A DNA stretch of 64,000 bases from Marivirga aurantiaca (GCF_016679925.1 NZ_JAEQBW010000002.1:248001-312000), one strand, 5' to 3'; counted from the stretch's first letter, positions 44,991 through 58,168 are shown. Notes: a model not told the origin generated them from the sequence alone. Made by a program: numbers and translations.

Positions 44991-46031
44991 TTACATAAAG
45001 TCCACATCTACATTTAACGGATACTTCATTAAATATTGTACAGCTTCTTCCATAGTGATCTTTTCAAACAATACCCTGTGCAGGATCTCGGTAATTGGGG
45101 CTCTGATTTTGAAGCTATCTGCAATTTTTTTACAAATCCGGATAGTGTTCACCCCTTCAGCTACTTCTTGCATATCACCCAATATGCTATCTAAATTTTC
45201 TCCTTTGGCTAATCTGTTACCTACTGTAAAGTTCCTACTTAGGGTTGAAGTGGATGTAGCAACTAAGTCTCCTATGCCTGCTAAGCCAATGAAAGATTCT
45301 GTTTTTCCTCCCATGGCCCGGCCAAGGTAGATCATTTCCACCATGCCACGACTGATGAGCAAAGCCCGAGCGTTTTCTCCCAATTCCATTCCACTCAAAG
45401 CTCCGGAAGCAATAGCAATAATGTTTTTTAAAACACCACATAATTCAATTCCTGTAAGATCAGGATTGCCATATACCTGAAATCTGTCACTTCTTAAAAG
45501 CTGTTGTCCTATTTGAATAACCTCATTGAAATGACTGGCAATTACTGTAGCAGCAGGTAACCCTTGCGCAATTTCCCTTGCCAGATTAGGACCTGCCAAA
45601 CAACCTATTCGCACTACCATACTTTCATCCATAATGACTTCGCTCATGGTTTTGATATGGTGTCTTTCTAAAGTCTCCATGTCCACCAGGGTTTTTCCTT
45701 TCGGAAGATTTAGATCTAAACCTTTGGTAGCATGAATTAAAATGTGATAAGGGTGTAGGAAAGGGGAAAGGGTTTGCATCATTTCCCTAAAATTGGCAGA
45801 AGGTATTACAGGGAATATAACCTCACACTTTTCAGCCAATTGCTGCATGTCATTAATTGCATGTACATTATCATGCATTTTGTATTTATTCCAACTTTTG
45901 GCTGTGTTAATGGCATCTACTACTTCTATATTTCTGGCGTATATAAGTACTTTATTGTTTTCCGCCAACAAATTGGCCACTGCAAGGCCAAAGCTACCTG
46001 CACCAATAACACCGATAGGCTTTCTAAACAT
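44991..46031 (-). CDS. gpsA: Glycerol-3-phosphate dehydrogenase [NAD(P)+]
   Basis: Makes sn-glycerol 3-phosphate from dihydroxyacetone phosphate for phospholipids. 346 residues from ATG 46031 (MFRKPIGVIGAGSFGLAVAN); the frame reaches 46046. The nucleotide motif is GVIGAGSFG. The family block VYGNPDLTGIELCGVLKNIIAIASG holds the catalytic Lys, and SFIGLAGIGDL is also typical. The start overlaps the stop of the acyltransferase gene by 8 bp (ATGTTTAG), so the enzyme that makes glycerol 3-phosphate is translationally coupled to the one likely to acylate it. Confidence 0.93.
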   Translation of the reverse strand: MFRKPIGVIGAGSFGLAVANLLAENNKVLIYARNIEVVDAINTAKSWNKYKMHDNVHAINDMQQLAEKCEVIFPVIPSANFREMMQTLSPFLHPYHILIHATKGLDLNLPKGKTLVDMETLERHHIKTMSEVIMDESMVVRIGCLAGPNLAREIAQGLPAATVIASHFNEVIQIGQQLLRSDRFQVYGNPDLTGIELCGVLKNIIAIASGALSGMELGENARALLISRGMVEMIYLGRAMGGKTESFIGLAGIGDLVATSTSTLSRNFTVGNRLAKGENLDSILGDMQEVAEGVNTIRICKKIADSFKIRAPITEILHRVLFEKITMEEAVQYLMKYPLNVDVDFM

Positions 46032-47709
46032 ATTTTTCAAGGCCATATCCGTCTAATCTGTTTCTGTAAAAATATAATAAGTTCATATCCATGGTAGTGA
46101 TATCCCCCGACTTGGTTTTAATCAGAGGTCTTTTGGAATGATACATTCCTACATTATAAAGACCATGTTCAATGATGTTGTCAATAGGTTCATGCATATG
46201 TTCTGCTACAGACATTTTATCTTCTTCCACTCGTTCAAGAATCTTGTCTTTCAAATCCTTACATACCTTTCTAAACTCATTGTAAGAAATAATTATATCC
46301 TCGTCAGGCAATCGCAATAATGAAAATAAGTCCAATTTTTTATTTCTTTTTCTAAGCATTTCAAATGCAGCGAAAGCTACCAAATGGCTGGAAAATACTC
46401 TCGCAATTTTACAGTATTGGGTCACAATTTTACCTGCCAGCATTCTGGTATATTCCTCTTCCCGTTGTTTGTCTACAGTAATGTTTTCCTGAAAAGTAAA
46501 GTAATCCTGCACCTGCAATTTACGGTTGTATTTGTCAATACTGTTACCTTCGTTGTCTACATTATTGCCTAGCACATCCATTGGTTGACCAATTGATACT
46601 GAAATATTAGAACCCTTGGTAAAGAACTTGAATAAAAAAGTAATGATCTTATAGGAAGAGGAAAACTCATCATTCTCAACATAGTACCTCTCCTGTCCTT
46701 GTTTTTCAAGGTATTGATGGATAAGGCTGGGAGCTTCCAACACAAAGTGATAGTTCAAACTGACAGGTACCACAAAAATTTTCTCTGCTTTATCTCCTTT
46801 TTCCTGAAAATTAATTCTTTGTGCTTCTATAGCTGTGCCTAACAAACCTAATTTCAATTCTCTCTCAATTTTGCCACTTCTTGCCCTTGTGCCACCCGGG
46901 AAAAACAAACTTTGGGCACCTTTTTTAAGTGCCAGGGTAGAATAGGCCTTCAAAGTTTCCAGATAGATAATGTTCTTCTTCCTTCGGTCCACCTTGTAGG
47001 CACCCAGGCTATTCATGAAATAGGAAATGATACTAATATTAAATAAATTTAAACCTGCTCCATAAATAACAGGTGGCAAACCTAAGGTATAAATTACCCA
47101 TCCTATTAATATGGAGTCCAAATTACTGGAATGTGTGGGTACAATAACAATTGTACCTTTTTTGGCCATTTCCCTAAGTTTTTCCACCTCACCATTGATT
47201 TGGATTTTATCATTCATGGTGAGTCGATCGCTCCAAAAGGAACCAAATTTTTTGATTCGAGCTGCATTGAGTAATCTGTTGAAACCAAAAGTAGCAATGG
47301 CCCTTGCAAACCGATAATGACTGGTATTGAAATTACCAGCTATTTCGGAGGCATATCTGTGGATAATTTCCTTAAGGATCAGGTCTACTTCTTCACTATT
47401 TTTGTTTTTTGACTGCGATATGTCCAGAAGCTTGCTTTTAACACCACTCCAAAAAGCGTTGTCATCATCAGGATCTACTTTCCATGAATTTTCACGTATA
47501 CGGGCTTTTTCTTTAAAAAGGGTTGTTTCCAACTCCTCAATAAGGGCAGTCTTGTTTCTGGTAATGCTTTTGATCCTTTCAAAGGCAGCATCGCTTACAT
47601 CCTGAACAAATTGTTTGCGGTTTCTACTAATTTGCACCACTGGCCATTCTCTTGGCCCGGGTAAAATGGGTTCATATTTTCTTTTGTTCCTGTAGCGACC
47701 TAACTTCAT
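46024..47709 (-). CDS. Glycerol-3-phosphate acyltransferase, PlsB-like
   Basis: A 561-residue acyltransferase for the first acylation step of phospholipid synthesis. The HxxxxD motif is in VPTHSSNLDS, block II is near YGAGLNLFN, block III is FFPGGTRARSGK, and block IV is VPVSLNYHFVLEAPSL. No strong membrane span; it is a peripheral-type PlsB domain with long N- and C-terminal helical parts. PlsB identity is supported by the 8-bp overlap with gpsA. Alternative: a lysophosphatidic acid acyltransferase; the length favours PlsB. Confidence 0.85.
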   Translation of the reverse strand: MKLGRYRNKRKYEPILPGPREWPVVQISRNRKQFVQDVSDAAFERIKSITRNKTALIEELETTLFKEKARIRENSWKVDPDDDNAFWSGVKSKLLDISQSKNKNSEEVDLILKEIIHRYASEIAGNFNTSHYRFARAIATFGFNRLLNAARIKKFGSFWSDRLTMNDKIQINGEVEKLREMAKKGTIVIVPTHSSNLDSILIGWVIYTLGLPPVIYGAGLNLFNISIISYFMNSLGAYKVDRRKKNIIYLETLKAYSTLALKKGAQSLFFPGGTRARSGKIERELKLGLLGTAIEAQRINFQEKGDKAEKIFVVPVSLNYHFVLEAPSLIHQYLEKQGQERYYVENDEFSSSYKIITFLFKFFTKGSNISVSIGQPMDVLGNNVDNEGNSIDKYNRKLQVQDYFTFQENITVDKQREEEYTRMLAGKIVTQYCKIARVFSSHLVAFAAFEMLRKRNKKLDLFSLLRLPDEDIIISYNEFRKVCKDLKDKILERVEEDKMSVAEHMHEPIDNIIEHGLYNVGMYHSKRPLIKTKSGDITTMDMNLLYFYRNRLDGYGLEKYV

Positions 47710-47718
47710 ATAATTATC

Positions 47719-48876
47719 TTAAGCTAAAGCCTGTTTTAGATCCATTCTCAAATCTTCAATGTCTTCAATTCCTACACTTAGTCGGATCAATGAATCTGAT
47801 AAGCCTACTTTGTCTCTTTCTGCTTTAGGAATACTGGCGTGAGTCATGCTGGCAGGGTGACCGCTTAATGATTCCACTCCGCCTAAAGATTCGGCTAATG
47901 TGAATAAGTTAAATTTTTTCAATACTTCAACAGCAGCCGCTTCTGTATTTTCTTTAAGGGAGAAAGCAATCATTCCGCCAAAGTCATGCATTTGTTGGGA
48001 AGCAATATGATGATTTGGGTGTTCTTTAAATCCTGGCCAGAATACCTTGTCCACTTTAGGATGGCTTTTTAGGAAATTGGCTATGCTGGAACCATTTTCA
48101 CAGTGCCTTTGCATGCGTAAATGCAAAGTTTTGATTCCTCTTAACACCAGGAAGCAATCCTGAGGACCGGGCACTGCGCCACTTGCATTTTGGATAAAAT
48201 ATAGTTTTTCGGCTAATTCTTTATTGCTTGTGGCCAAAGCACCCATCACTACATCTGAGTGACCTGCAATGTATTTTGTCACACTGTGCATTACCAAATC
48301 AGCCCCTAAATCTAATGGGTTCTGTAAATAAGGAGTTGAGAATGTATTGTCCACGCACAATAAAGTACCATGCGCTTTTGCAATTTTGGCTGCTCCCTTT
48401 ATATCAATGATATTCATCATTGGATTGGTAGGTGTTTCTATCCAAATCAATTTTGTTTTTTCAGTAATGTGCTTCTCCAGTTCATCAATATTCTCCATGT
48501 TAATGAAGTGAAAGTGGATGCCAAAACCCTGAAATATCTTAGTGAATATTCTATAGGATCCACCATAAAGGTCGTTGGTACTGATGACTTCATCACCGGG
48601 CTTTAGTGTTTTCAATACTGCATCAATAGCAGCCAATCCTGAGCCAAAACAAAGACCAAAATCCGCATTTTCCAAAGATGCAATACTTTTTTCCAGAGCA
48701 GTTCTGGTAGGGTTTCCTGATCTGCTGTACTCGAAGCCTTTATGTTGGCCGGGTGCGCTCTGTACATAGGTAGATGTTTGATAAATCGGAGTCATTATAG
48801 CTCCGGTGGTAGGATCAGGCTCTACTCCTGCGTGTATTGCTTTAGTACCAAAACGATAATCTTTTGATTTGCTCAT
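47719..48876 (-). CDS. PLP-dependent trans-sulfuration enzyme (cystathionine gamma-synthase/lyase)
   Basis: A 385-residue Cys/Met-metabolism enzyme. The PLP lysine is in HSVTKYIAGHSD. Other family blocks are TPIYQTSTYVQ, YSRSGNPTR, FGSGLAAIDAVL, ETPTNPMMNI and SLGGVESLSGHPASMTH. Such proteins make cystathionine, cleave it, or act on homoserine esters; the residues visible do not decide between gamma-synthase and gamma-lyase. It lies 9 bp before the acyltransferase gene on the same strand. Confidence 0.88.
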   Translation of the reverse strand: MSKSKDYRFGTKAIHAGVEPDPTTGAIMTPIYQTSTYVQSAPGQHKGFEYSRSGNPTRTALEKSIASLENADFGLCFGSGLAAIDAVLKTLKPGDEVISTNDLYGGSYRIFTKIFQGFGIHFHFINMENIDELEKHITEKTKLIWIETPTNPMMNIIDIKGAAKIAKAHGTLLCVDNTFSTPYLQNPLDLGADLVMHSVTKYIAGHSDVVMGALATSNKELAEKLYFIQNASGAVPGPQDCFLVLRGIKTLHLRMQRHCENGSSIANFLKSHPKVDKVFWPGFKEHPNHHIASQQMHDFGGMIAFSLKENTEAAAVEVLKKFNLFTLAESLGGVESLSGHPASMTHASIPKAERDKVGLSDSLIRLSVGIEDIEDLRMDLKQALA

Positions 48877-48897
48877 AATATGTTTCTTTTATTTAAA

Positions 48898-50532
48898 TTA
48901 TGACTTATCGGAATTCGAATTTTGAAATGTACTCTTTATTTTACTTTGAACAGCATCCTTCTCATCATATTTTGGAGATAACGATGGCTGTCCTGGGAAG
49001 TTTTCCATGTGCAATGTTTGAGTTGGGAAAGCAAATTGAATGCCCAGGTTCTTAGCTAACTTCATAATGCTCAATAAAATATTTTCTTTATGTTCCAACT
49101 CTTCCCCCCATGTTGGCACTTCTAAAAATATATAAAACATAATGTCCAGTGAATAGGCGGACATGTTATTGAAGTAAATATTATAAAAATCTTTTCTGGT
49201 TTTAGGATGTTCCTCAACAATTCTTTTCAGCCCTTCTGTAAAGGCTTCAATTAAATGTGTGGGTGTGTCATAAGTAATAGTGATAGTAGTGTAGAACCTT
49301 CTGTACTGTCTCAACCCATGATTATCCACTGACATATCGGCTAACTTTCCGTTAGGTACTGTAATCAGCGAGTTTCTGAAAGTCCTCACCCTTGTGGATC
49401 TAAAACCTACTTCCTCCACAGTTCCATCTATATCCCCAGCTGTAATCCAATCTCCAATTTGAAAAGGTTTGTCAAACAGGATCATCAACGACCCGAAGAA
49501 ATTTTTAATAGTGTCTTGTGCAGCCAGGGCAAATGCCAATCCTCCTATTGAAATACCGGCCAATAGTGCTGTAATATCAAATCGTAACTTGCTTAGGATA
49601 AACAGGAAACCAACAATTAATACAAATATTTTCAGTACGCGTTTGACGATCGGCACAATTTGATCGTCCATAGTACTTTCTGTTTTCTCAGCCACTTTCA
49701 TCATGTATTCGCCTATAATGTCTATCAGCTTATACACTACCATTGTTCCAAATAAAGGTACCATGGCATTCAGTAGCAGGATTAAATAATAGTTGACAAA
49801 AATGGGTAATTGTAATACAGGCACAAAAATGATTAGCAGGCCGACAACAATGGCCAAACTAAATGGTCGTGCTACAGGAATTATATAATCACGAGCAACT
49901 CTTTTGTATCCTCTTTTATTAAGTAATTGATATATTAACCGATCAAAAATAAAGGTTAGCAGTTTATGAATCAATATGCATAAAATGATGAGGATAAGGA
50001 TGCTAATATGTTGCCATGCATGGAGTCCCAGAAATTTCTGATGCCCTAATTTGGGCAGAATATTCATCAGCTTATCCGTACCAAAAGGATACACACTTTG
50101 ATGCATTTCAGGGATTCTTTCTATCGTACGGCTACTGAAATACCATTTACCCTGGTGCTTTTCAAGGTAAACATCGGGCAATTCAATTGCAGAAAGTACA
50201 AGTCTTTGTTTGTTTGAGCTGGTATCAGTATAGTTTGGATCCTGGGGGAGTTCCTCAAGATCAATCATGATGCCTGTTCCATCAATTATTTGCTTCAACT
50301 GTACAATAAGTTTTTCCTCGTCTTTATTTTTCACAAAAGCCGGGTGTAAGGTTTTTGCGGCAACCGAAGGATGAAAATTTTCTTCCTGAAGGTAGGTGAG
50401 AAAAGTGGTTACAGTAGCTTTTGGTGTTTGCAAGCTATAGGTTAGCTTATCTGTTTCCGCTTCACTTTCCTGCTGAGCATAAAGGCTTATACAGGATGAA
50501 AAAGAAATTAGTATGAAAAGTAAAAGACGCAT
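48898..50532 (-). CDS. MscS-family mechanosensitive channel
   Basis: A 544-residue inner-membrane channel that opens on osmotic downshock. A signal peptide (MRLLLFILISFSSCISLYAQ) and a periplasmic domain of about 150 residues come first. Several membrane spans follow (about 170-340), including the pore helix with small residues (LLAGISIGGLAFALAAQDTIKNFFGS), then the cytoplasmic beta domain (FQIGDWITAGDIDGTVEEVGFRSTRVRT). It is longer than E. coli MscS (286) because of the N-terminal part. It lies between the PLP enzyme and a large unknown gene. Confidence 0.9.
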   Translation of the reverse strand: MRLLLFILISFSSCISLYAQQESEAETDKLTYSLQTPKATVTTFLTYLQEENFHPSVAAKTLHPAFVKNKDEEKLIVQLKQIIDGTGIMIDLEELPQDPNYTDTSSNKQRLVLSAIELPDVYLEKHQGKWYFSSRTIERIPEMHQSVYPFGTDKLMNILPKLGHQKFLGLHAWQHISILILIILCILIHKLLTFIFDRLIYQLLNKRGYKRVARDYIIPVARPFSLAIVVGLLIIFVPVLQLPIFVNYYLILLLNAMVPLFGTMVVYKLIDIIGEYMMKVAEKTESTMDDQIVPIVKRVLKIFVLIVGFLFILSKLRFDITALLAGISIGGLAFALAAQDTIKNFFGSLMILFDKPFQIGDWITAGDIDGTVEEVGFRSTRVRTFRNSLITVPNGKLADMSVDNHGLRQYRRFYTTITITYDTPTHLIEAFTEGLKRIVEEHPKTRKDFYNIYFNNMSAYSLDIMFYIFLEVPTWGEELEHKENILLSIMKLAKNLGIQFAFPTQTLHMENFPGQPSLSPKYDEKDAVQSKIKSTFQNSNSDKS

Positions 50533-50537
50533 TATTG

Positions 50538-53327
50538 TTAAAAGTTAAATCTCAGAATACTGAAAGTATTACCATGGCATTTGTAAATATGAATTAAGTC
50601 GTCATTCCCATAATAAATCATTGCCACTTTATTTCCACTTTCAATAGGTTGCTTATTAATTAAGGTGCCCTCTTTAGTGTATATATAAGTAAATTCCTGA
50701 ATTCTATCAGTAATGGCAATTAGCTCTTTCTCTGAAGCAAATTGATAATACTGAATATCCATTTCTTCCCGACTCAGGTAATCCTTGTCAAATAACAGTT
50801 CGCTATTTGCATTTAAAAGACTTATTCTATTAAGATCCTGCCTTGCCAGGAGGTAGGTTCGATTAGTTGCATCCGGAATTATTTTGAATATAGTTTCCTT
50901 TGTTGGCATATATAGCTGGGATTTCTCCTCCATTTGGCCAGTAAAACTTAATTTCACTAATTCTCCTCCATTTGTTAAAGTGACCAGATAACTCTTGTCA
51001 AAACTATTACCCACCTCAAAGAACAGATTGTCCGACAAACGGTCATCAATTTTAACAGGGAAATTAGGTTTCATTTCCCCGCTTCTACTCATCACATTTA
51101 CAGTGCCATTTTCCTGAAGAATTACCATAAAATCCTTGCTTCTGATCCTGATGTGCTCCGGAATGGAAGCTATTTTGTCACCCAGTTTCATGGGACTCCA
51201 ATCTCCCAGGGTTTTTCCATACTTATCTGTCATGTAAATATTCCCTTGCTCAGTAGCAGTGATCAAGCGGTAATTCTTGCTTTTATCATAATCAATTATA
51301 TTGAAGAACAAGATGTTTTCTTCTATACCCAGATCAATAGGGTAATTTTCCAAAGCAATACCATTTCTGTCAAAAACATGTATTTTATCTTTGGTGGCAA
51401 AGGCATATTGTAATTTATTGTTTTTATAAAAGTCTATTTGAAATACTTCACTGATGATCTGATCATCCAGCGGCTCTGTCCAAAGAATTTCACCCTTATT
51501 GGAGATGAGGTGTATGTTATTGGCAGAATCCTGGAGAATGGTTTCATACAATCCATTATCATGATTTTTAACTACGTAAGGCTTGCTTGTGATTGGAGCA
51601 GGAAGGGTTGTTGAGTTAACCACATCAAAATGATCTAAATCAGAAGCGATTTCCTGCTCGTAATGATTGAGTTCAATGTTAGTGTAGAATTTACCTGCTT
51701 CATTACTGAACTGAATGGCGATCAATTCCAGGTTCTTTAAAGGGTATTCATTTTCTTTAAAGAAAGTGGCCCAATTATCCTTCAATGCAGGCATCAACAT
51801 AGGCCATGCTTGTACACTGTTGATAATGATGCTAAGGTTGGATTCCTGTAAAGTGGTTTCCAGAAATTGATTTTGTTTGATTGATTTTCCCCATGTGCTC
51901 TCAGTTTCAATGTCCATCACAAGGGTTTTAATGGTTTGGATATTGTTGCTTAGGACAATGAAGTTGTTGAAAACAGTGTAAAAGGTATTTTGAAAACCTT
52001 CAAAATTGGGTCCCAACAGCCAATAAGGAAACTCATCAATGGCTAGTTCCCTGATTTCCTTTTCTGCATAAAATTCATAGTAAAGGGTGTCACCGTTGAA
52101 TTTAGCAGCTTCTTCCGCTAGTTTATTGAATTTATTAAGGCCCTCATTTTTATCATTTAGTTTAATATAAATCAGTTTGTCTGATTCCTCTTTTGATGAA
52201 TTATTATTTAACATTGCCAGGGCATTCTCACCACTCATAAACTGATAAAACTCTCTAAAATCAACCGGATATTTATCAGCAATGGAATTTTGCTTTTTTT
52301 GGAAATCTGTTTCTTTTTGATTCCAGAATTGAAGAGTTTCCCTGTACCATCGTGCCGGATCGGCAAACCTTTCGTGCACTAGCAAGGCTGTTCTGGCAGG
52401 TAAAAGATTTTCTAAAGTAATATCTCCGCCTTTTTGATTTTCGTAAATTTTTAAATAGGCATTGGAGTCATTCAGAAAAGTATATCCATTAAAATAAAGT
52501 TGGTTTTCATCAAAAACAAAATCCATAAATGTAGCTCCGGAAAAATTATCGATGATTTGAAGAAAATGATTGTTGGCTTCATCGCTAAAAACTTTGAAAA
52601 ACCAACTCCACCTGTTAAAATTGATGAATAGGTTACCAGCGTCATTTTGAAATTTGGCTATCTTAAAGCTGGATTCATTCTTCTCACGAAATCCCGGCTC
52701 CTGTTTGCTGATTTTCCTGATCACATCTTCTACCAATACAGGAGAAAAGCTTCCGACAAAATTTCCTTTCAGAAATAAGTAGCTGAATACTACCTGATTG
52801 GAATTGTTTTTTAATTCTGTGATGGTGAAATTATCAAACTTCCTTTCGGATTTTTTGAGCTGGGGAATATTTTCTTCAATATTTTCAACTAATCTAATTT
52901 GTGCAGTAGTATTTAAAGATTGATAAAAAACAAAGTCAAAATCATCCTTTGAAGTTACGTGCATGGAGATTAGTAGGGCATTGTCCCTGAACAGTTCATC
53001 CAAAGCACCTTTTGCACCTGTAAGACTGTCAAGACTTTCAAAATTGCTTTTTATTATTTTAAACTGTTCAATATTTTGTAAGTCTTCCCATATAGGGTTG
53101 GTTTGTACAGAATTCCAACTTCTTATCAGGTTATTGTTTTCATAAACTAATAGCGCATTCTCCGGCACTAGCGCCCATACTTCCATTGATTTCTGTTTGT
53201 TCCAGAAATAATAAACTCCATAAGCACTGGTCAGGATCAGGATAAGAATAAAAAGTATTGTTAAAATTCGTTTCAAGGTATGTTTTGCGGTTTTTTGAAG
53301 TTTGTTGCAAATATAGAATTTATTCAA
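50538..53327 (-). CDS. Large membrane-anchored protein, unknown function
   Basis: A 929-residue protein with an N-terminal membrane anchor (LTILFILILILTSAYGVYYFW, about 22-42). The periplasmic first part starts LVPENALLVYENNNLIRSWN, a pattern of DUF3352-like proteins. The last third (about 600-900) has repeated strands such as ISNKGEILWTEPL, VFDRNGIALENYPIDL and MTDKYGKTLGDWSPM, a beta-propeller-like set. No catalytic motif is seen. It lies 5 bp upstream of the MscS gene and is likely co-transcribed, so an envelope-stress or osmotic role is possible, as inference. Confidence 0.6.
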   Translation of the reverse strand: MNKFYICNKLQKTAKHTLKRILTILFILILILTSAYGVYYFWNKQKSMEVWALVPENALLVYENNNLIRSWNSVQTNPIWEDLQNIEQFKIIKSNFESLDSLTGAKGALDELFRDNALLISMHVTSKDDFDFVFYQSLNTTAQIRLVENIEENIPQLKKSERKFDNFTITELKNNSNQVVFSYLFLKGNFVGSFSPVLVEDVIRKISKQEPGFREKNESSFKIAKFQNDAGNLFINFNRWSWFFKVFSDEANNHFLQIIDNFSGATFMDFVFDENQLYFNGYTFLNDSNAYLKIYENQKGGDITLENLLPARTALLVHERFADPARWYRETLQFWNQKETDFQKKQNSIADKYPVDFREFYQFMSGENALAMLNNNSSKEESDKLIYIKLNDKNEGLNKFNKLAEEAAKFNGDTLYYEFYAEKEIRELAIDEFPYWLLGPNFEGFQNTFYTVFNNFIVLSNNIQTIKTLVMDIETESTWGKSIKQNQFLETTLQESNLSIIINSVQAWPMLMPALKDNWATFFKENEYPLKNLELIAIQFSNEAGKFYTNIELNHYEQEIASDLDHFDVVNSTTLPAPITSKPYVVKNHDNGLYETILQDSANNIHLISNKGEILWTEPLDDQIISEVFQIDFYKNNKLQYAFATKDKIHVFDRNGIALENYPIDLGIEENILFFNIIDYDKSKNYRLITATEQGNIYMTDKYGKTLGDWSPMKLGDKIASIPEHIRIRSKDFMVILQENGTVNVMSRSGEMKPNFPVKIDDRLSDNLFFEVGNSFDKSYLVTLTNGGELVKLSFTGQMEEKSQLYMPTKETIFKIIPDATNRTYLLARQDLNRISLLNANSELLFDKDYLSREEMDIQYYQFASEKELIAITDRIQEFTYIYTKEGTLINKQPIESGNKVAMIYYGNDDLIHIYKCHGNTFSILRFNF

Positions 53328-53358
53328 AAGCTATTAAGGATGATTTGCTTTTAATATT

Positions 53359-54120
53359 TTAAACTAAAGTGATTTCTATTCCTTTTTCTTCCAGGGCATT
53401 CAGAAATTTTTGAGGTAAATCCTTATTGGTGATAATTTGATCCACATCTTCCAGATCACAAATTTTACCAAATCCTTTTTTACCAAATTTACTGGAATCG
53501 GCTAAAACAATAGTTTTTTGAACTGATCTAATCATTTTGGCATTTAGATGGGCTTCCATCATATTTGAGGTAGTAAATCCATGCTCCAGGCTAATGCCGT
53601 CTACACTTAAAAAAAGCTTACTACAGGCAAAACTCTCCATCATTTCTTCTGCATAATGGCCTACTACTGATGAACTGCTTTTTCTTACTACGCCTCCTAA
53701 CTGCACTATCTCGATTTCCCTTGAGTCCATTAATGCCATGGTAACGTTCATTGCAGAGGTCAAAACTGTAAGCCTCGCATTTTTTGGAATGGCCTGTGCA
53801 AAAGCGCTCACTGTTGTTCCAGACCCAATGATGATGGCATCCTGATCTTTTATAAGGCCTGCGGCAGCCTTTGCGATCAATTTTTTTTCTTCTACATTAA
53901 ACCATTCCTTTTCATATACAGGTTTATCGTTTACGTAAGGAGAAACTAAGGTGGCACTTCCATGGGACCTAAAGAGCAAGCCTTTATCTTCCAGTAGCTT
54001 GAGGTCTTTTCGAATAGTTACCTTGGTGACTTCAAGGTTGTCGCTCAGGTCTGTCACGCTTACAAAACCTGCTTTATTCAATTGATCTAGTATGTATTTA
54101 TGTCTTTCAGCTATAGTCAT
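53359..54120 (-). CDS. glpR: DeoR-family repressor (GlpR-like)
   Basis: A 254-residue regulator. The N-terminal HTH is at about 3-55 (MTIAERHKYILDQLNKAGFV, then VTKVTIRKDLKLLEDKGLL). The C-terminal sugar-phosphate isomerase-like sensor carries GSGTTVSAFA and VLADSSKFGKKGF. I place the start at 54120 (the frame reaches 54129). It is divergent from glpD-glpK-glpF, so it most likely represses them and is released by glycerol 3-phosphate. TTTTG-ended repeats in the shared spacer are candidate operators. Confidence 0.85.
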   Translation of the reverse strand: MTIAERHKYILDQLNKAGFVSVTDLSDNLEVTKVTIRKDLKLLEDKGLLFRSHGSATLVSPYVNDKPVYEKEWFNVEEKKLIAKAAAGLIKDQDAIIIGSGTTVSAFAQAIPKNARLTVLTSAMNVTMALMDSREIEIVQLGGVVRKSSSSVVGHYAEEMMESFACSKLFLSVDGISLEHGFTTSNMMEAHLNAKMIRSVQKTIVLADSSKFGKKGFGKICDLEDVDQIITNKDLPQKFLNALEEKGIEITLV

Positions 54121-54206
54121 GATATTCAAAACTAATCAAATGAAAAGAAAAAGCAACAATTAGAAGTAAAAAGAAAGTATAAAATTATTTAAAAATCAAT
54201 AAATAC

Positions 54207-54237
54207 TTTCATTTTGTTTCCTTTTGTTATACTTTTG
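54207..54237 (+). promoter_or_regulatory. glpD promoter with three TTTTG repeats
   Basis: Three 10-bp repeats, TTTCATTTTG (54207-54216), TTTCCTTTTG (54217-54226) and TATACTTTTG (54228-54237), lie in phase on one face of the helix. The last contains TACTTTTG, a full TAnnTTTG -7 element; TTTC lies 19 bp upstream as a near -33. The likely start of transcription is about 10 bp before the glpD ATG. GlpR operators are probable here. Confidence 0.5.
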
Positions 54238-54253
54238 ATTCAAACGATGCGAA

Positions 54254-57345
<3,092 letters not shown>

Positions 57346-57349
57346 AATT

Positions 57350-58081
57350 ATGAACTTATTTATAGCGGAGTTTTTAGGTACATTTTTATTGATATTAATG
57401 GGATCTGGTGTGGTAGCCAATGTGGTGTTGCCCGGAACCAAAGGAAGTCAGGGTGGCTGGATAGTAATTACTGCAGGCTGGGCTTTTGGTGTTTTTATTG
57501 CGGTAGTGGTTGCAGGGCCTTATAGCGGGGCACATATTAATCCGGCAGTAAGTTTGGCTTTAGCCTTAACTGGTGATTTTGCCTGGGAACTTTTGTGGAT
57601 TTATATCCCTGCACAAATTTTAGGGGCAGCCTTCGGTGCATTTATCTCCTGGCTTATTTATAAAGATCATTTTGCGAAAACCCGAGATACGGGTTTGATT
57701 TTTGCGCCATTTGGTACTGCTCCGGCTATTAGGAATTATGCTTCTAATTTCACTTCCGAAGTAGTAGGAACCTTTGTTTTAATAATTGTGATTCTTTATT
57801 CCACCCAGGCAGCTTTATTAGGTGAAACGGATACACCAATAGGACTCGGTTCATTAGGCGCTTTACCGGTCGCTATTTTGGTTTGGGTAATTGGTCTGTC
57901 TTTAGGAGGCACCACAGGCTATGCCATTAATCCTGCGCGTGATTTAGGACCCAGAATTGTGCATCAGCTTTTACCTATTAAAGGAAAAGGGAGTAGTGAC
58001 TGGGCTTATAGTTGGGTGCCTGTTTTAGGGCCAATTGTTGGGGCAGCCTTAGCAGCAGGGGTTTATCTACTGCTTAAGTAA
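57350..58081 (+). CDS. glpF: Glycerol facilitator (aquaglyceroporin)
   Basis: A 243-residue channel for glycerol entry. The two NPA half-helix motifs are at residues 64-66 (AHINPAVS) and 194-196 (YAINPARDLGPR); the Asp after the second one marks aquaglyceroporins rather than water-only channels. Six membrane spans can be traced. It starts 4 bp after glpK and is followed after 87 bp by a lipase-like gene. Confidence 0.95.
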   Translation: MNLFIAEFLGTFLLILMGSGVVANVVLPGTKGSQGGWIVITAGWAFGVFIAVVVAGPYSGAHINPAVSLALALTGDFAWELLWIYIPAQILGAAFGAFISWLIYKDHFAKTRDTGLIFAPFGTAPAIRNYASNFTSEVVGTFVLIIVILYSTQAALLGETDTPIGLGSLGALPVAILVWVIGLSLGGTTGYAINPARDLGPRIVHQLLPIKGKGSSDWAYSWVPVLGPIVGAALAAGVYLLLK

Positions 58082-58168
58082 GTCAAAAATAATATTAATT
58101 TATTTCAGGAAAAGTGAATGCTAAGTTTCTGCATTAGCTCTTTACGTACAAAATCAAAATATATATTT

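Noticed and set aside
44878-45330. 150-codon plus-strand frame
   Set aside because: Antisense of gpsA, with no signal or motif; gpsA is certain.
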